Of a DNA stretch of 64,000 bases, positions 1 through 8,753 are shown piece by piece (the stretch's first letter is position 1; every line of letters begins with the position of its first letter). A model generated the notes under the pieces. It saw only the letters and a list, made by a program, of their open reading frames with translations. It ran no database searches and was not told the origin of the DNA. A program made the position numbers and the translations under genes. This stretch comes from JAKRSE01 sp943369295 (GTDB lineage Bacteria; Armatimonadota; Fimbriimonadia; Fimbriimonadales; Fimbriimonadaceae), in assembly GCA_943369295.1 (NCBI GenBank), contig CALRMU020000002.1, forward strand, positions 868,001-932,000, written 5' to 3'.

Positions 1-711
1 GACCCCTTTGCCAAAAATGACGATCTTTTTGAAAAGCTTCTGGCCCAGGGGCGTCACTTGGTCTTCGTGGATATTTCTGCCCCAGATGGCTTAAATGCAG
101 ATCATGTGGGGACCAGCAATGTCTCTGCTTCCAGAAAGGCGGCCAACTATCTGATCACAAAAGGACATCAAGACGTCTGGTTCGTCACTGACTCGGATGT
201 TGCCATGTCTAGCCTTTCGCGCATTGACGGGTACTGGCGAGCCCTTTCTCAAGCTGGACTGAAGGAAAAAGGGAAGGTGATCGTCGCCACTTCATTACCC
301 GCGGTGAGATCGACAAACCTTTCGCCAGGAGGCACATTTGTGCCGCACCTCAAGTACAGTCCCAGCTTTGATGATCTTGGCAAAAGAGTGGTGGAATCTC
401 TTCTGGAGCTGCCTAAACTGCCCTCAGCCATCATGGTCAATTGTGATGCTTTGGCCTTTTGGGTTTTGGCTTACCTTCAAGGGGCTTCGATCAAGGTGCC
501 AGAACAGGTGGCTGTTATTGGGTTCGATTGGATCGCTAGATGGGAGGACCCCAAGATCGACGTCTTGACGACTATGTCTCAAGACTTTGAAGGATTTGGG
601 CTCCACGCCGCCGACCTTCTCTTAGACAGGCTGACTTCTTCTCGAGCCTTTTCGCCAAGGCATGTTCTTTTAGATGCTCCACTTGTCCTGCGTTCATCTA
701 CAGGCAGTTGA
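1..711 (+). CDS. LacI-family regulator, C-terminal effector domain (5' truncated)
   Basis: The frame is open from base 1, so the gene starts outside the window and the DNA-binding helix-turn-helix is not seen. What remains is about 236 residues of a periplasmic-binding-protein-like sensor domain. Supporting features are the GTSNVSASRKAANYLITKGH segment (typical of LacI/GalR domains, where the regulator senses a sugar-like ligand), the DGYWRAL segment, the IGFD strand and the closing VLRSSTG, which matches the usual family ending. Inferred role: repression or activation of a nearby carbohydrate operon. The target cannot be named because upstream genes are missing. An 18-bp palindrome lies about 90 bp downstream and could be an operator. 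Confidence 0.85.
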   Translation, partial: DPFAKNDDLFEKLLAQGRHLVFVDISAPDGLNADHVGTSNVSASRKAANYLITKGHQDVWFVTDSDVAMSSLSRIDGYWRALSQAGLKEKGKVIVATSLPAVRSTNLSPGGTFVPHLKYSPSFDDLGKRVVESLLELPKLPSAIMVNCDALAFWVLAYLQGASIKVPEQVAVIGFDWIARWEDPKIDVLTTMSQDFEGFGLHAADLLLDRLTSSRAFSPRHVLLDAPLVLRSSTGS

Positions 712-804
712 TTCTCGTCAAGGACGAATGATGGATAGAACTGGCTGTCATCATCGCGTAATCTGAATTGTATATTTTTGTGCAAATTGTCTATTTGTTG
801 ATCA

Positions 805-822
805 AAAAAGTGAACACTTTTT
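805..822. promoter_or_regulatory. Palindrome, candidate operator
   Basis: Two 8-bp arms (AAAAAGTG and CACTTTTT) are separated by AA, a perfect inverted repeat. The 2-nt spacer is too short for a stable RNA hairpin, which favours a protein-binding site over a terminator. It lies between a LacI-type gene and the pseudopilin gene, 35 bp upstream of a -10-like TATAGT. The assignment to the LacI protein is inference only. Confidence 0.4.
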
Positions 823-833
823 CTGGAAAAGAG

Positions 834-862
834 TTCCAAAAAACAAACAATTGCTGTATAGT
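834..862 (+). promoter_or_regulatory. Tentative promoter upstream of pseudopilin
   Basis: A TATAGT hexamer at 857-862 follows a weak TTCCAA at 834-839 with a 17-bp spacer. The -35 matches the sigma-70 consensus at only three positions. The start codon is about 160 nt downstream, so the leader would be long. The rest of the 310-bp gap (712-1021) shows nothing else I can name. Confidence 0.3.
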
Positions 863-1021
863 GTGGTTCAAGTGAAGTACAACGTTGTCCTCCAAAGGGT
901 GTCAGGCTAAGGCTCCCTAAAGAAGCATCTGAGTACATGCACCGGTCTCTTCGGGGGCTCTCGTCGGACATCTAGGGCAGCCTGCCTTGGAACTTTTGAC
1001 CACGGTCGCAAAGTACAGCCT

Positions 1022-1936
1022 ATGCATACCTCTTTTGATCATTCATCTAGAACGCGGAAATCCGCCTTCACTCTCATTGAACTGCTCGTCGTTATCGCAA
1101 TCATTGCGATCCTCGCCGCAATCCTCTTCCCCGTCTTTGCTCAGGCCAAAACAGCAGCGAAGAAGACATCAAGCTTGTCTGGAACCAAGCAGTTGGCTTT
1201 GGGCGCAACGATTTATGCCACTGACTACGACGACATCTTTCCCTTTGACAGAGGTGGAGACCCCGGCAACACCTACTATGGCGAAACTTACGTCAACGGA
1301 GCTATGGATCCGAATGCTCCTGTCAACTGGGCCAGAGGAATTCACCCTTACGTTCGAAACTTTGGAATTTACGGTGATGCCGTGGCAGTCGATACGGACA
1401 CAACCAATGGCTGGGGCTGCTTTGATCCCAGTTCAGTTGGTGGGCGCGCCACGCAGTTCTGCGGCAGCAAGGCCTTTAATGCTCTCGCTCAGAACAAGTC
1501 TGTGACAGCCATGCCTGAGCCTGCCGGTACGATTATCATCAGCGACAAGACTCAGAAGACGAAAGTTTCCCAGTCCGTTCCTCAATGGAACTTCTTTTCA
1601 GACGCTAGCTGTCCAGGCGTCATTGGAAAACCAACTCCCAACCGATGCCCAACAGGAACTGACGGGCCCACGACTCACATGAACTTTACACTTGGCGCCA
1701 ACTTCGGCTATGCCGATGGCCACGCCAAATACGCTAAGAAGTCCGCTATTAAGTACAGCAACTTCGGATGGACCGGTCTTTGTCGATCCTTGGGGCAGAG
1801 GCGACCACCGAACGTTCCTGCCGGTGGCTCGGACGCTACTGTAACGACTTTGACGGGTGTTCCCAATCCCTTCATCGCAGGCACTGGCTGGACTTACGAC
1901 AACTGGAACGTGATCTGCGAAGGCTCAGCCTTCTAA
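1022..1936 (+). CDS. Type II secretion/type IV pilin-like pseudopilin (DUF1559-like)
   Basis: The protein has 304 residues. The N terminus carries a prepilin peptidase site and the hydrophobic pilin helix (RKSAFTLIELLVVIAIIAIL, then FPVFAQAK), with Glu5 of the mature protein present. The C-terminal part contains ANFGYADGHAKY, a variant of the H-X9-DG processing-associated motif, here with 12 residues between His and Asp-Gly. The 'FPVFAQAK' continuation is characteristic of Armatimonadota pilins. Expected role: minor or major subunit of a pseudopilus or secretion filament, exported and cleaved at the inner membrane. No assembly genes lie nearby, and such orphan pilins are numerous in this phylum. 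The ATG has no clear Shine-Dalgarno. Confidence 0.88.
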   Translation: MHTSFDHSSRTRKSAFTLIELLVVIAIIAILAAILFPVFAQAKTAAKKTSSLSGTKQLALGATIYATDYDDIFPFDRGGDPGNTYYGETYVNGAMDPNAPVNWARGIHPYVRNFGIYGDAVAVDTDTTNGWGCFDPSSVGGRATQFCGSKAFNALAQNKSVTAMPEPAGTIIISDKTQKTKVSQSVPQWNFFSDASCPGVIGKPTPNRCPTGTDGPTTHMNFTLGANFGYADGHAKYAKKSAIKYSNFGWTGLCRSLGQRRPPNVPAGGSDATVTTLTGVPNPFIAGTGWTYDNWNVICEGSAF

Positions 1937-2003
1937 GCCACAAGTCATCAAGAAGGGGCGGTCTGCTCGCGGCCGTCTCTTCTCCTCCCCTTTAAGATTG
2001 GAA

Positions 2004-2234
2004 ATGAAAACAAACCTTCTCTTAAGTGCTCTTGCAGTCGTCTTGATCATGTTTAGCCTGGCAGGCTGTGAGGAACAGGTTCCTGTCAGCCCGAAGCATG
2101 AAGGTCCTGGCAATCCCAATGTCTCTGGCACTCCAGAAGAAAGGATCAGAAACATTGAAGCTGATACCACCTTGACTCCCGAAGAGAGAGCCCGAAGGAT
2201 TCAGGTCATTAAGGAACGAAACGGTCTTCAGTAG
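2004..2234 (+). CDS. Small lipoprotein
   Basis: From the ATG at 2004 the protein has 76 residues. An in-frame TTG two codons upstream is possible. The N terminus is a lipoprotein signal: MKTNLL, a hydrophobic stretch, then the lipobox LAGC. The mature part is Pro-rich, then charged and probably helical (TLTPEERARRIQVIKERNG). I do not recognise a family. It lies 67 bp after the pseudopilin and 18 bp before the TPR-sulfotransferase, so the three may be cotranscribed. It may be a small envelope protein; its function is unknown. Confidence 0.65.
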   Translation: MKTNLLLSALAVVLIMFSLAGCEEQVPVSPKHEGPGNPNVSGTPEERIRNIEADTTLTPEERARRIQVIKERNGLQ

Positions 2235-2252
2235 GCCAGCGTCGAAACTAGA

Positions 2253-4130
2253 TTGGCAAAAACTAAAAATTCCAAGGAAGATGCGGCCTTAGAAAAGGCG
2301 GCTTCAGCTTATCAGAGCGGTGATTTCGCCCGTGTCGTGCGGGTTTTCGAGCTCACCGCTCCGAAACACAGAACCTCTGCCCTGTGGCAGGTTTTGGTAG
2401 GAGCCGCTTTATGCCGACTTTCTCGGTTTAAAGAAGCTGAGCCATTTCTCGTCCGCTCAGTGATGATGGATCCTTATCAGGCTGATGCCTACACATGGCT
2501 TGCCTTGATTCATGCTGGGGACGCAGATTCCAAAATTCCCCTTTCTTATGCTCAAAAGGCAGTGGAGCTGCGGCCGAATGATGCGAGCGGCTTCAGCGTT
2601 TTGGGCCAAGTGAACCTGAAGCAGAATCGGCCAGAAGAAGCCTATGAGCCCTTTAAGAAAGCCGCAATTCTTGAACCTAGAGCGGCAGTACACAGGCACA
2701 ACCTTGGTCAGTGCTGCTTAGCCTTGCAGAAGAATGACGAGGCGATTTCGCACTTAAAAAAGGCCACAGAGCTTGCCCCTGCTGATGCACAGAACTATTT
2801 GGCCCTGGCTGGCGCTTTGATGCTTTTCGGCTTTTTGGGTGATGCTATTGCCTGCCTGCAGGAAGGCATTGCGAAGTGTCCCCAAAACGCCCAGTTTCAT
2901 ACTTCCTTAGCCAGCTGCTACACCCTGCTTCGCAATGATGAAGAAGCAGAGTTTCAGCACCAACAGGCAGAGTGGATTGATAGTAGATCGGCAATCACAT
3001 ACGGCGCATGGCTGGTGAATCAGGGCAGATTTGAAGAATCTAACGAGATTTTTTGGCGAGCCATTGAAGAGGGGCACGAGGTTGGCTTTAGCCTCTACAA
3101 CCTTATGCTGAGCCGCAAACTTAAGCCGATTGAAGAAGACTTGGGTTTCCTTGAGAAAATGAAAGATCACCTTGCGGCTGAACAAGGCGTAAAAGGTGAG
3201 ATGTATCTGCGCTATGCCCTAGGCAGAGCGTCTGAGCAGCTGAAACATTTTGATGAAGCAGCAGAGCACTTTGAAAGGGCAAATGAACTCGCTTTTGGCC
3301 TACACAAGCAGTCTGCCAAGATTTCTGAAGATAAGTTCAAGACCGAAGTTGATGAGCAGATTAGAACCTTTGAGGCTCTCCGTGACCAGATTTCGCTGCA
3401 AGGCAGACCCACTGAATCTCCGATTTTCATTGTTGGAATGATTAGGTCTGGCACGACCCTGCTTGACCAGATTCTCTCTAGCCATTCGAAGGTTTCTTCG
3501 GTAGGCGAGCTTAGGTTCTGGCTGGAAGAAAGCAAGAAGCTAGCCTTAAGAGTCGCTGCTGGGCAAGATCATCATCTGGATCACCTTGCTGAAGATTACA
3601 TGGGCTATTCGAAGCTTCTTTCGCAGGCGAAAGATAGGGTTTCAGACAAGATGCCCTTGAACTTTTCCTGCCTTGGAGCGATTAGTTTAGCTTTACCAAA
3701 AGCAAAGTTTGTCCATATCAAAAGGCATCCTCTGGATACCTGCCTCTCAATCTGGACAACATACTTCGGACAGGGGCCATCTTTCGGCTACAACAAAGAG
3801 CGCATTGTTAATGCCTACCAGGCTTACCTTTACGCGATGGACTATTGGCGCGAAGCCTTGGGGCCAGACCAGCTGATTGAAGTGGACTACGAATCCATCA
3901 TCTCGAATCCACGAGAAGAGATAAGCAGAATCGTAGAGTTTCTTGACCTAGATTGGGAAGAAGCCTGCCTTCATCATGATCAGAACAAATCGGCTATCAA
4001 CACGCCTAGCCGCTGGCAGGCAAGACAGCCTTTGTATGCCTCATCTGTCCAGCGGTGGCGAAGCTACGAGCCCTGGTTAGGTCATTTTTCTGCACTTACC
4101 GGTTCCGATTCAAGCAGCTCATCGGCGTAA
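2253..4130 (+). CDS. TPR-repeat sulfotransferase
   Basis: The protein has 625 residues and uses a TTG start. About residues 1-370 are tetratricopeptide repeats, with the recurring A...Y..AL/P pattern (for example YAQKAVELRPNDASGF). From about residue 390 a sulfotransferase domain begins. IFIVGMIRSGTTLL (RSGTT at 398-402) is the 5'-phosphosulfate loop that binds PAPS, and VHIKRHPLDTCLSIW is the 3'-phosphate-binding region. This TPR-sulfotransferase architecture is common in bacteria and resembles protein-tyrosine or glycan sulfotransferases; the substrate is unknown. The last 49 bp overlap the convergent oxidoreductase gene, which is unusual but both reading frames end naturally there. Confidence 0.85.
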   Translation: MAKTKNSKEDAALEKAASAYQSGDFARVVRVFELTAPKHRTSALWQVLVGAALCRLSRFKEAEPFLVRSVMMDPYQADAYTWLALIHAGDADSKIPLSYAQKAVELRPNDASGFSVLGQVNLKQNRPEEAYEPFKKAAILEPRAAVHRHNLGQCCLALQKNDEAISHLKKATELAPADAQNYLALAGALMLFGFLGDAIACLQEGIAKCPQNAQFHTSLASCYTLLRNDEEAEFQHQQAEWIDSRSAITYGAWLVNQGRFEESNEIFWRAIEEGHEVGFSLYNLMLSRKLKPIEEDLGFLEKMKDHLAAEQGVKGEMYLRYALGRASEQLKHFDEAAEHFERANELAFGLHKQSAKISEDKFKTEVDEQIRTFEALRDQISLQGRPTESPIFIVGMIRSGTTLLDQILSSHSKVSSVGELRFWLEESKKLALRVAAGQDHHLDHLAEDYMGYSKLLSQAKDRVSDKMPLNFSCLGAISLALPKAKFVHIKRHPLDTCLSIWTTYFGQGPSFGYNKERIVNAYQAYLYAMDYWREALGPDQLIEVDYESIISNPREEISRIVEFLDLDWEEACLHHDQNKSAINTPSRWQARQPLYASSVQRWRSYEPWLGHFSALTGSDSSSSSA

Positions 4131-5869
4131 TCCGGAATGTGGTTGTGAACGGCCGCCGTTTCCATGGGCATCTTGTGGTTTACGGGGCGTGACTTGGGGT
4201 CCAGCTTGGCCTTAACCCAGCCGTCTCTAATCATGGCCTCAAGACATTCGGTAAGCCTGGAATGCGTTTCATGGTTGAAGGGAATTCCGTTTTGACCCAT
4301 CAGTTTGGCGCAGTGCTGCATGGCAAGGTTAAGGTACGGAGAGTGGAACAGGCCCTCGACCATAAAGCCGAAGAATCCGTGAACTGGCAGAACGCGATCT
4401 TTTCGCCTGATCGCGTAAAACTCCTTCACTCCTCCGTTTTCAAACCGAGCCAGCTTCACCTTTTCTGACCCGCTCACATCGATATCAAACCTGGAATATC
4501 CATCAAGCGAGCTGCTGACTGGAGTGGCTGAAAGCTTGCCCGAAATTGAATGCAGCTGATCAAGTCGGATAAGGGCTAGGCCAGCAACTTCCATATCTTC
4601 TTCGATAAAGCCGCCCGTGCCAAGCCACCTAAAGGCATCGTCTCCGTTCAGATCCAGCCCCGCGTCGCGGGCGATTTCGCTGGTGTAATCTTTAAGATCG
4701 GTGAAGTTGGCATTGGCCCCGTACCAGTAATCGGCGAACCTAATGTGCTGCCGGACTCGCCTTTCGTTGCGGCGGGTGTACTGAGCCCCCATCCATTCGA
4801 CATCACCGCCCCGAAAAGCTTCTAGAATCAGGAAGGCGGCTTCTCGGGCGCTGGCGTGGGCGAGGGTCATTCCGGCGGAAAGAATGGGGTCGGCAAAGCC
4901 CGCCGCCTCTCCGGTGAGGATCCAATTCTCTCCGCACATTTTTTCTGCCACAAAGGACCAGTCTTTGGTGGCTTCGAACCTATCTTCTCGAGTCGCGTTT
5001 TTAAGCAGATTCTGCAGTCTTGGTTCTTCGCTCAAAGCCCTCATGTAAAGGTCTTCGTGCTTCATCCCCGACTTCTTGTAGTAGTCAGCGGGGCAGACGA
5101 AGCCAATGGAAGTTCTATCTGGACCGATGGGAATGAACCAGATCCAGCCGTAGCCCAGAGACATGATCTGAATTCGTGTTCCACCAATGCCCAAAGAGAC
5201 GGCCCATTCGGCATTGCGCCAGTAATCCCAGCCGGCAATGTTCTTTAGGGTCGAAGGCTCGTCGGTGTGGATCCCCAAGGCGCGCCGCATGATGCCAACG
5301 TGGCCCGTGGCATCTACATACCAGTCAGCTTCAATTTCCTGACCATCGTGGAGCACCAGCTTCTGCACTCGGCCATTTTCGTTTTCAATCTTGCGCACCA
5401 CGTTTTGGTAGCGCACTTCGCACCCCAGCTCTTCGGCGTAGTCGAGCAGAATCTTATCGTAAACCGACCGATCGACCTGAAAGGCAGTGAGCTTGCGCTG
5501 ACCGGCATACTTGGCTGGCCTCTGCTCATCTTCAAACTTGCCGTAAGGCAGAAAATCAAAGTCCCAAAGGTTGTCGGTGGTGCCCCATCGGTAGGTTCCG
5601 CCGATCTTGATAGGGAACCCAGCCGATTCAATCCTGTCCCACACTCCCAGTTCGTTCAGAATCTGGCCGATAAGGGGAAGCTGGCTTTCTCCGATATGAT
5701 CGCGGGGAAAGACTTCGCGCTCGAGGATGCAGACCTTGAGGTCTGGGTTGTGCTTCTTTAAAAAGCCTCCGCAGGTTGAGCCAGAAGGGCCACCCCCGAT
5801 GATCACGACATCAAACTTCTCCGGCTTCATTTGGCCGTAGTTTACTGCTTGTGAACAGCTATTGTCCAA
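4082..5869 (-). CDS. Flavin-dependent halogenase-like oxidoreductase
   Basis: The protein has 595 residues from a TTG at 5869; an ATG at 5830 (residue 14) is an equally good start. An N-terminal FAD-binding GxGxxG motif reads VVIIGGGPSGST (about 22-33), followed by GESQLP, typical of the halogenase/geranylgeranyl reductase superfamily. Two halogenase hallmarks are present: WIWFIP at 242-247 fits WxWxIP, and Lys88 in PIKIGGTYRWG is a candidate for the catalytic lysine. GEAAGFADPILSAG at about 320-333 is the second FAD contact. Family members oxidise chloride or bromide and halogenate aromatic or carrier-bound substrates, but many with this architecture are unassigned. It lies 75 bp after the five-gene membrane cluster on the same strand and could be its last gene. 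Confidence 0.78.
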   Translation of the reverse strand: MDNSCSQAVNYGQMKPEKFDVVIIGGGPSGSTCGGFLKKHNPDLKVCILEREVFPRDHIGESQLPLIGQILNELGVWDRIESAGFPIKIGGTYRWGTTDNLWDFDFLPYGKFEDEQRPAKYAGQRKLTAFQVDRSVYDKILLDYAEELGCEVRYQNVVRKIENENGRVQKLVLHDGQEIEADWYVDATGHVGIMRRALGIHTDEPSTLKNIAGWDYWRNAEWAVSLGIGGTRIQIMSLGYGWIWFIPIGPDRTSIGFVCPADYYKKSGMKHEDLYMRALSEEPRLQNLLKNATREDRFEATKDWSFVAEKMCGENWILTGEAAGFADPILSAGMTLAHASAREAAFLILEAFRGGDVEWMGAQYTRRNERRVRQHIRFADYWYGANANFTDLKDYTSEIARDAGLDLNGDDAFRWLGTGGFIEEDMEVAGLALIRLDQLHSISGKLSATPVSSSLDGYSRFDIDVSGSEKVKLARFENGGVKEFYAIRRKDRVLPVHGFFGFMVEGLFHSPYLNLAMQHCAKLMGQNGIPFNHETHSRLTECLEAMIRDGWVKAKLDPKSRPVNHKMPMETAAVHNHIPDYADELLESEPVSAEK

Positions 5870-5944
5870 GAATCTTTGACGATATGGACAATGCAGATAG
5901 GGCCTTGAACAATTCGTACACTGATGGTCTCGGGCGGAGAGTGG

Positions 5945-6871
5945 CTAGTTCTCTACCACCTGGTCGGTGGCTGGAATTCGAGCCTTGACCTGCTTGACCA
6001 GCTGCCAATAGTTGATCACGGTCTCGGGGATGGTGATTGTCTTGTCGGGGGTTTCGACATACAAGCTGCCAGTCCCGAATTTTTCTCCATTGACTATTGT
6101 CACCTTGACAACATCCTCCCAGCAAATTGATTGCTCGCGAAAATGGGTCATCGTTAGCTTTTCCCTTGTCGTGGCAACTCTGATTCGGAAACTCTGGACT
6201 AATGAGACCAGATGACCGGCAATAAGGCATGAAGCGAAAAACAAGGGCATCCATCTTATATCAAAGAGCTTAGATTCTGGCTCGATAGTGATGGCAGAGT
6301 AAAAGAGTCCATAACCGTTAGAAAACAGTAGCATGTTTCTCAACTTGGCGAAGTTAAAAGGTGAGCAGAAGATCTTGTCATTTAGCTGATTCTGAAGATT
6401 TGAGTACTTGTCAAGTGCTTCTCGGAGAATATCAAGCCTACCTATGCCCATGAAAGATGCGTACCGAATCTTGCCATTCGAGGCTACTTTTAACGATAGT
6501 CCAAAACGACTTGACTCTTCGAGCCGTTTTAGGTCTGAAGCCGTCAGTTCAAGATGCGTAAAAAGTGTTTGGAATATCCCACCATCTTTCCAAAGGTAGA
6601 GTTTCCAAAACCTTGGTCTGAAAAGATCAGAGGATATGCCGTAGATGATTACTGCTAGCAATGTGAGACTCAGTGGTCCTTCAATGTAGCTAGGAATCTC
6701 ACTCGGAGGCCCGTACGCCACGTGGCTTGCGGAGAGCAGAATTGCAACCGATGACCATGCCAGCAAAAGATGGTTGAAATTCTGGTCCATATGACTGACC
6801 AGCTTTGCATCTGCTGGTGGCTTCGGCCAGTTCTTCTGCCACGGCCAGATAAACTCTTTGCGGTCACTCAT
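5945..6871 (-). CDS. Tandem membrane/PH-like protein E (cluster gene 5)
   Basis: The protein has 308 residues of unknown family. It shows two hydrophobic hairpins (about 34-85 and 180-225), each followed by a beta-rich domain. The N-terminal PWQKNWPKPP..A nearly repeats PWQKEWPKPP..A of the next gene upstream. The first soluble domain has the shared pattern LEESSRFGLSLKV...GIGRLDILREAL. The second has ICWEDVVKVTI...TITIPETVINYWQLVKQV, close to the same region of protein D. I read both as bacterial PH-like folds on structural analogy, not on a database match. The start overlaps the stop of gene D by 4 bp (ATGA), indicating translational coupling. Confidence 0.7.
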   Translation of the reverse strand: MSDRKEFIWPWQKNWPKPPADAKLVSHMDQNFNHLLLAWSSVAILLSASHVAYGPPSEIPSYIEGPLSLTLLAVIIYGISSDLFRPRFWKLYLWKDGGIFQTLFTHLELTASDLKRLEESSRFGLSLKVASNGKIRYASFMGIGRLDILREALDKYSNLQNQLNDKIFCSPFNFAKLRNMLLFSNGYGLFYSAITIEPESKLFDIRWMPLFFASCLIAGHLVSLVQSFRIRVATTREKLTMTHFREQSICWEDVVKVTIVNGEKFGTGSLYVETPDKTITIPETVINYWQLVKQVKARIPATDQVVEN

Positions 6872-7815
6872 TGTCTTGTCACCTGAACAGATGATGGGAC
6901 TCTTTCAAGGATTTGCTGTTCAAGATGCCAGTAATTGGGAATTGAAGCAGGAATCCCAAAGTTTTGACTGCCTGCCTCAATAGTCAACACAACATCACTG
7001 CCAATTGCGCCTTCTTTAATTCGAACAGCCGTCACTTCTGTCCATCGAACACGCTTCCTGAAGATTCTCCTATAGTTAAAGCCTTCCAGGTCAAGTGATA
7101 CTGACACTTTGGGATTGCGAATCATGAGCCAGCCGATGACTCCGAGAGCTACAATGATGATTGCAAGGCGGAAGACAGTACTGGGATTCAAAGATCCTTC
7201 GGCATTGAAGAGAGTGAGCTCTAGCTTGGCAATGTCTAGAACAATCCCGCAAACGCAGAGGATTCCAAATCTCACATTGTCTTGATTTATTGGTGAACTC
7301 TTAAAAGCCTGGTGACCTGTAAGGGGTTTCTGAGGCTGAATTGGTCCGAGAAGCTTTCTTAACCCATAAAGATTTGATGCAAAGTCCAATGGCAGTTTAT
7401 AGCGCTTATTGTTCGCATGAACCTGAAAGTGAAGTCTTCCATTGCCAACTTCACGAATATCTCCCAATTGTTGACCAGAAAGCTCTATCCTCTCAAATCC
7501 TCTCTGTAAAACGGCCCCTTCACTCCAAACCCACAGAAACCATCTTTTGTTCTTGAAAACTAGAGGAATCCCAAAGACTGCCAGATAGAGTAAGAAGAGT
7601 AGATTTCCGATCTCTTCGGCCATTTCAGGAGAATCGAACCATCCGCCAAAAAGAACGGGAAATCCATGGCGTAGGATACTGGCAGTGAAGAGGACTAGGG
7701 TCGCAGACTTAAGGCCCCCGCCGATGAAGAGCTGAGCTTCATAAGGGGGTTTAGGCCACTCCTTCTGCCAAGGGTAGCCGAAGAACTTTCGGATCGTCCC
7801 GAGGATCTCCATCAT
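6868..7815 (-). CDS. Tandem membrane/PH-like protein D (cluster gene 4)
   Basis: The protein has 315 residues. The layout matches its neighbours: an N-terminal PWQKEWPKPP motif, a hydrophobic hairpin (about 35-88), a beta domain with ELSGQQLGDIREV...LHFQVH...LPLDFASNLYGLRKLL, a second hydrophobic hairpin (about 183-235), and a C-terminal beta domain with VRWTEVTAVRI...FGIPASIPNYWHLEQQI. The 'NYW.L..Q' ending is shared with protein E, so D and E are the closest pair of the five. It lies 23 bp downstream of gene C and overlaps gene E by 4 bp. Function unknown; an inner-membrane protein with cytoplasmic PH-like domains is the likely topology. Confidence 0.7.
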   Translation of the reverse strand: MMEILGTIRKFFGYPWQKEWPKPPYEAQLFIGGGLKSATLVLFTASILRHGFPVLFGGWFDSPEMAEEIGNLLFLLYLAVFGIPLVFKNKRWFLWVWSEGAVLQRGFERIELSGQQLGDIREVGNGRLHFQVHANNKRYKLPLDFASNLYGLRKLLGPIQPQKPLTGHQAFKSSPINQDNVRFGILCVCGIVLDIAKLELTLFNAEGSLNPSTVFRLAIIIVALGVIGWLMIRNPKVSVSLDLEGFNYRRIFRKRVRWTEVTAVRIKEGAIGSDVVLTIEAGSQNFGIPASIPNYWHLEQQILERVPSSVQVTRQ

Positions 7816-7838
7816 CTCGCTGCCGCCTCCATAGCATC

Positions 7839-8753
7839 TCAGGCTGTGTACTGAATCGTTCTGCCTGACTTTTGACTGAGCTGGTCAGCGACGGCGAAAA
7901 GGTCAAGATGGCCCTTGGGGAGGGTCAGATGAGTGTTGTTGTGGTGAACAACCAGCTCATCAAGAAAGCCAAGGGCAGTTTCTTTGATCTCCAGTTTGGT
8001 GATCTGTCCGTATGGGATGATTATTCTCTTTCTCGGAAACTCACGGTAGACCAATTCTTCACCAGTCAGGTCGAGTGAACTGATGAAAGTTTGTAGATTA
8101 TCTTTGTACATGGCAAGCATGAGCCATGGCAGCCAATGAGAGATGGAACTCAAAGCTCTAAGCTGCAAACGCGTAAAAGGAGGTGAAAGGGTCTCTGTTA
8201 ACCATCCAGAAAGCGCTCCAGCACTCACGGATATAATAACTAATAAAGCTAGAGAGGCCCATACTTTCCAAGGTTGGTAAGAGGTCCTTTTGATCTCTTT
8301 AGGAATCTTTGGAATTCTCTTTCGGACTAGGGCCCTAAGTTCCTCTTTTGCCGCGATCCCTGCTATAGGAATTTTGACGATCCTGCCTCTCGTGTGAAAC
8401 TCAAATGAGAGAAGATGACTAGTCGATTCTCTCATTGATTCCACTTCATTCCAATCCAGCCTCACTTCTCTGTAGGCTGAATGCGAAGTGATGCCATATC
8501 TGTCAAGTGTGATCTTTCTAGATTTTGCCAGAAGTGCTATTGCCAATGAAGCTATGAAAAATGGTGCGGCCAGTATTGGACCTGTCACATAGGCAGGCCA
8601 CAGGCCAGGTGCATCTTGCTGCTTTATGGGAAGCAGCGGAGCCACAAAGGGGAAAGCTAACTGCATCAAGACGACAGCCTGCAAGGGTATCGTGAAAAAG
8701 ATCGTCGTGAAGGATGTGTATGTTTTTGTTTCATAGGGCTCAAGCTCACGCAT
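7839..8753 (-). CDS. Tandem membrane/PH-like protein C (cluster gene 3)
   Basis: I place the start at the ATG at 8753 (MRELEPYE), because upstream in-frame codons lie inside gene B. This gives 304 residues, almost the same as A and B, and an 8-bp overlap with gene B. Hydrophobic hairpin 1 is at about 17-76. The first soluble domain carries WNEVESMRESTSHLLSFEF...IPIAGIAAKEELRALV, a clear match to WSDISSIHES (A) and WSEVISISES (B) at the same residue number (about 100). A second hydrophobic region (about 163-210) precedes a C-terminal beta domain with IIIPYGQITKLEI. Unknown family. Confidence 0.7.
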   Translation of the reverse strand: MRELEPYETKTYTSFTTIFFTIPLQAVVLMQLAFPFVAPLLPIKQQDAPGLWPAYVTGPILAAPFFIASLAIALLAKSRKITLDRYGITSHSAYREVRLDWNEVESMRESTSHLLSFEFHTRGRIVKIPIAGIAAKEELRALVRKRIPKIPKEIKRTSYQPWKVWASLALLVIISVSAGALSGWLTETLSPPFTRLQLRALSSISHWLPWLMLAMYKDNLQTFISSLDLTGEELVYREFPRKRIIIPYGQITKLEIKETALGFLDELVVHHNNTHLTLPKGHLDLFAVADQLSQKSGRTIQYTA

